Shown: positions 51,100-52,653 of the stretch, piece by piece
Position numbering within the stretch: position 1 is the first letter of the stretch
Layout: each line of letters begins with the position of its first letter
Assembly: GCA_002412495.1 (NCBI GenBank)
Contig: DHVE01000122.1
Location: 1-52,653 of the forward strand
DNA from: Betaproteobacteria bacterium UBA5216
GTDB lineage: Bacteria > Pseudomonadota > Gammaproteobacteria > Burkholderiales > SG8-41
Direction of reading: 5' to 3'
DNA length: 52,653 bases
Notes under the pieces: model-generated
Database searches by the model: none
Seen by the model: the letters and a program-made list of their open reading frames with translations, nothing else
Told to the model about the DNA's origin: nothing
Translations under genes and position numbers: made by a program

Positions 51100-51840
51100 T
51101 TGTCAAATTTACCACCAGGATTCTTGGCCAGTTGTACGAAATTCGTACAACGCCTGATCGCGCCCTCCTGCCTGCTCTGCGCCGGCCCGAGCACCGGCGC
51201 GCTGTTATGCGCGCCGTGCGACGCCGATTTGCCGCGCCTCACCGGAAACCTGTGCGACACCTGCGCGCTGCCCATCACCGACGGCAATCGCTGCGGCGCG
51301 TGCCTCACGCACCCGCCCGCCTACGACCGCGTGTGCGTGCCCTACACCTACGCGTTTCCTGCCGACGCGCTGGTGCAAGACCTTAAATATCGCGGCATGC
51401 TCGCCATCGCACCGCTGTTCGGCGGCGCCATTGCCAGCAGTCTCGGCGAACGTCCGGACGTGATTATTCCCATGCCACTCGCCAACGCGCGGCTGCGTGA
51501 ACGCGGCTTCAATCAGGCACAGGAAATCGCGCGCCACGTCGCCAAACTGACTGGCATACCGCTGTTGCCGCGCGCCTGCCGCAAAGTACGCGACACCGCG
51601 CCGCAAGCCGCGCTGCCGTGGAAAGAACGCGCAAAAAATGTGCGCAAGGCGTTTGTGTGCGACGAAGATTTCGCCGGCCGGCACGTTGCCGTCGTCGATG
51701 ACGTCATGACCACCGGCGCCACGCTCAACGAGCTCGCGCGCAATTTAAAACAGGCGGGGGCCACGCGCGTCACCGGACTTGTCGTCGCGCGCACCCTGCC
51801 CGACAGTTTCAAAAAACACGCGCCGCCCTTCGCGCAATAG
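51100..51840 (+). CDS. comF: ComF-family phosphoribosyltransferase-like protein
   Basis: The 246-residue protein has N-terminal cysteine pairs that probably bind zinc (CLLCAGPSTGALLCAPC, then CDTC and CGAC) and a C-terminal PRTase fold with the PRPP loop VVDDVMTTGATL. Characterised ComF proteins take part in natural DNA uptake. The start is TTG 51100, with GGAG six bases before it; the nearby ATG at 51096 is out of frame. It is divergent from bioB (68 bp between starts) and 3 bp before trmL. Confidence 0.9.
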   Translation: MSNLPPGFLASCTKFVQRLIAPSCLLCAGPSTGALLCAPCDADLPRLTGNLCDTCALPITDGNRCGACLTHPPAYDRVCVPYTYAFPADALVQDLKYRGMLAIAPLFGGAIASSLGERPDVIIPMPLANARLRERGFNQAQEIARHVAKLTGIPLLPRACRKVRDTAPQAALPWKERAKNVRKAFVCDEDFAGRHVAVVDDVMTTGATLNELARNLKQAGATRVTGLVVARTLPDSFKKHAPPFAQ

Positions 51841-51843
51841 CCC

Positions 51844-52308
51844 ATGTTTGATATCGTTCTTTACGAACCCGAAATCCCGCCCAACACCGGCAACGCCGTG
51901 CGCCTGGCGGTCAACACCGGCGCGCGCCTGCATTTGGTAAAACCGCTCGGGTTTTCGATATCGCACAAACAACTCGAACGCGCCGGCATGGATTACCGCG
52001 AATTCGCCGATGTCACCGTGCATAGCGATTGGGCTGCCTGTCAGAACTATTTCACCGGCAGGCGGCTCTTCGCCGCAACCACCCGCGCCACGCAGCGTCA
52101 CGATCAACCCGCGTATCGCGAAAACGACGTGTTTGTGTTCGGCCCCGAAAGCCGGGGATTGCCGCAGCCGCTGATTGACGCGCTGCCGGCCGAACAACGC
52201 ATCCGGCTGCCGATGCGCACCGCCGCGCGCAGCCTCAATCTATCAAACGCGGTGGCAGTGGTGGTTTATGAAGCTTGGCGGCAAATGGGATTTGTCGGCG
52301 GGATTTGA
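51844..52308 (+). CDS. trmL: tRNA (cytidine(34)-2'-O)-methyltransferase TrmL
   Basis: The 154-residue SPOUT methyltransferase modifies the wobble base of tRNA-Leu isoacceptors. The N-terminus has EPEIPPNTGNAVRLA, and the knotted C-terminal SAM site includes FGPESRGLP and NLSNAVAVVVYEAWRQ. Length is typical. It lies 3 bp after the comF-like gene. The next feature is tRNA-Ile(CAU). Confidence 0.96.
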   Translation: MFDIVLYEPEIPPNTGNAVRLAVNTGARLHLVKPLGFSISHKQLERAGMDYREFADVTVHSDWAACQNYFTGRRLFAATTRATQRHDQPAYRENDVFVFGPESRGLPQPLIDALPAEQRIRLPMRTAARSLNLSNAVAVVVYEAWRQMGFVGGI

Positions 52309-52331
52309 GTGTCGGAAATCCCTGATTTGTT

Positions 52332-52408
<77 letters not shown>

Positions 52409-52653
52409 GAGGGGCGAGATTCTACCGGTTTTCTCGTATATTTTCTTGGGCTTAGTCCTGTAGTTATCAAACCCGTCATGCCACGCTTAGGAGTGCTTTT
52501 TTGCCTTTGGAGATCGGGATAGGCGATCTGGGATCGGCATAGCGAAAGTCCGCTGGTCGCCTAACGAAATCCCAACCAGCAGTAACCGATCGCATGCAGT
52601 CGGGAACGCATCGCGACCAGAGAGCATGCGTGACCTGCCCCCTTTAGCCATAC
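52409..52653. other. Right-edge stretch without a recognised gene
   Basis: About 245 bp upstream of the tRNA. I see no open frame with a ribosome-binding site. A short inverted pair (GCTGGT and ACCAGC near 52551-52581) is present. The last bases carry a TGACCTGCCCCC string that resembles the ends of some IS3-type elements, but nothing follows to test it. Confidence 0.4.

Overview
The window is GC-rich, densely coded bacterial chromosome that reads as a betaproteobacterium, most likely Burkholderiales. This rests on gene content and order: prs, rplY, pth and ychF beside tRNA-Gln, ispE, lolB and a TPR gene; an M16 protease pair with rsmD, coaD and ferredoxin divergent from ftsY-ftsE-ftsX; rpoH; an aa3-type oxidase cluster of the ctaC-ctaD-ctaG-ctaE kind; and five Bug (TctC-type) periplasmic receptors, a family strongly expanded in Burkholderiales. 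No rRNA, phage, plasmid, transposase or CRISPR array was seen.

Layout. 1-7.6 kb: mixed metabolic genes (FMN-dependent hydroxy-acid oxidase, SRAP/YedK abasic-site protein, a divergent SDR, CPA1 antiporter, 6-phosphogluconolactonase-like protein, Bug receptor, GlcG/HbpS protein). 7.6-11.2 kb: two divergent Bug genes, one translationally coupled to an MmgE/PrpD gene. 11.4-19.2 kb: a minus-strand housekeeping block (TPR protein, lolB, ispE, tRNA-Gln, prs, rplY, pth, ychF, ankyrin lipoprotein). 19.4-23.4 kb: a four-gene ABC/GldG/DUF4340 module, then mutM and a Tat-exported protein. 25.0-26.9 kb: Bug receptor plus amidohydrolase. 27.0-31.1 kb: M16 proteases, rsmD, coaD, ferredoxin. 31.3-33.9 kb: ftsY, ftsE, ftsX. 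33.9-35.8 kb: TauD-type dioxygenase plus Bug receptor. 36.3-37.1 kb: rpoH with a CIRCE-like operator. 37.2-46.1 kb: Sco, heme o/a synthases, a thioredoxin-like membrane protein, SURF1, DUF2909, and cytochrome oxidase subunits III, I and II with Cox11 and a 49-residue protein that is easy to miss. 46.4-51.0 kb: bioB-bioF-bioH-bioC-bioD with overlapping stops and starts. 51.1-52.4 kb: comF-like gene, trmL and tRNA-Ile(CAU).

How they fit together. The 37-46 kb block makes a nearly complete oxidase and its assembly line: heme A synthesis (CtaB, CtaA), copper delivery (Sco, Cox11), SURF1 and the structural subunits. The bio operon runs from pimeloyl-chain initiation (BioC) and release (BioH) to ring closure (BioF, BioD, BioB); bioA is not in the window. 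Three of the five Bug receptors lie next to one soluble catabolic-type enzyme gene, and no TctA/TctB membrane gene is present, so the cognate permeases must be elsewhere or absent. The points most worth a second look are the CIRCE-like element at rpoH, the ABC/GldG/DUF4340 module beside mutM, the receptor-enzyme pairs, the small cox-cluster proteins and a four-copy palindromic repeat between prs and rplY. I did not find a clearly new defence or mobile system.
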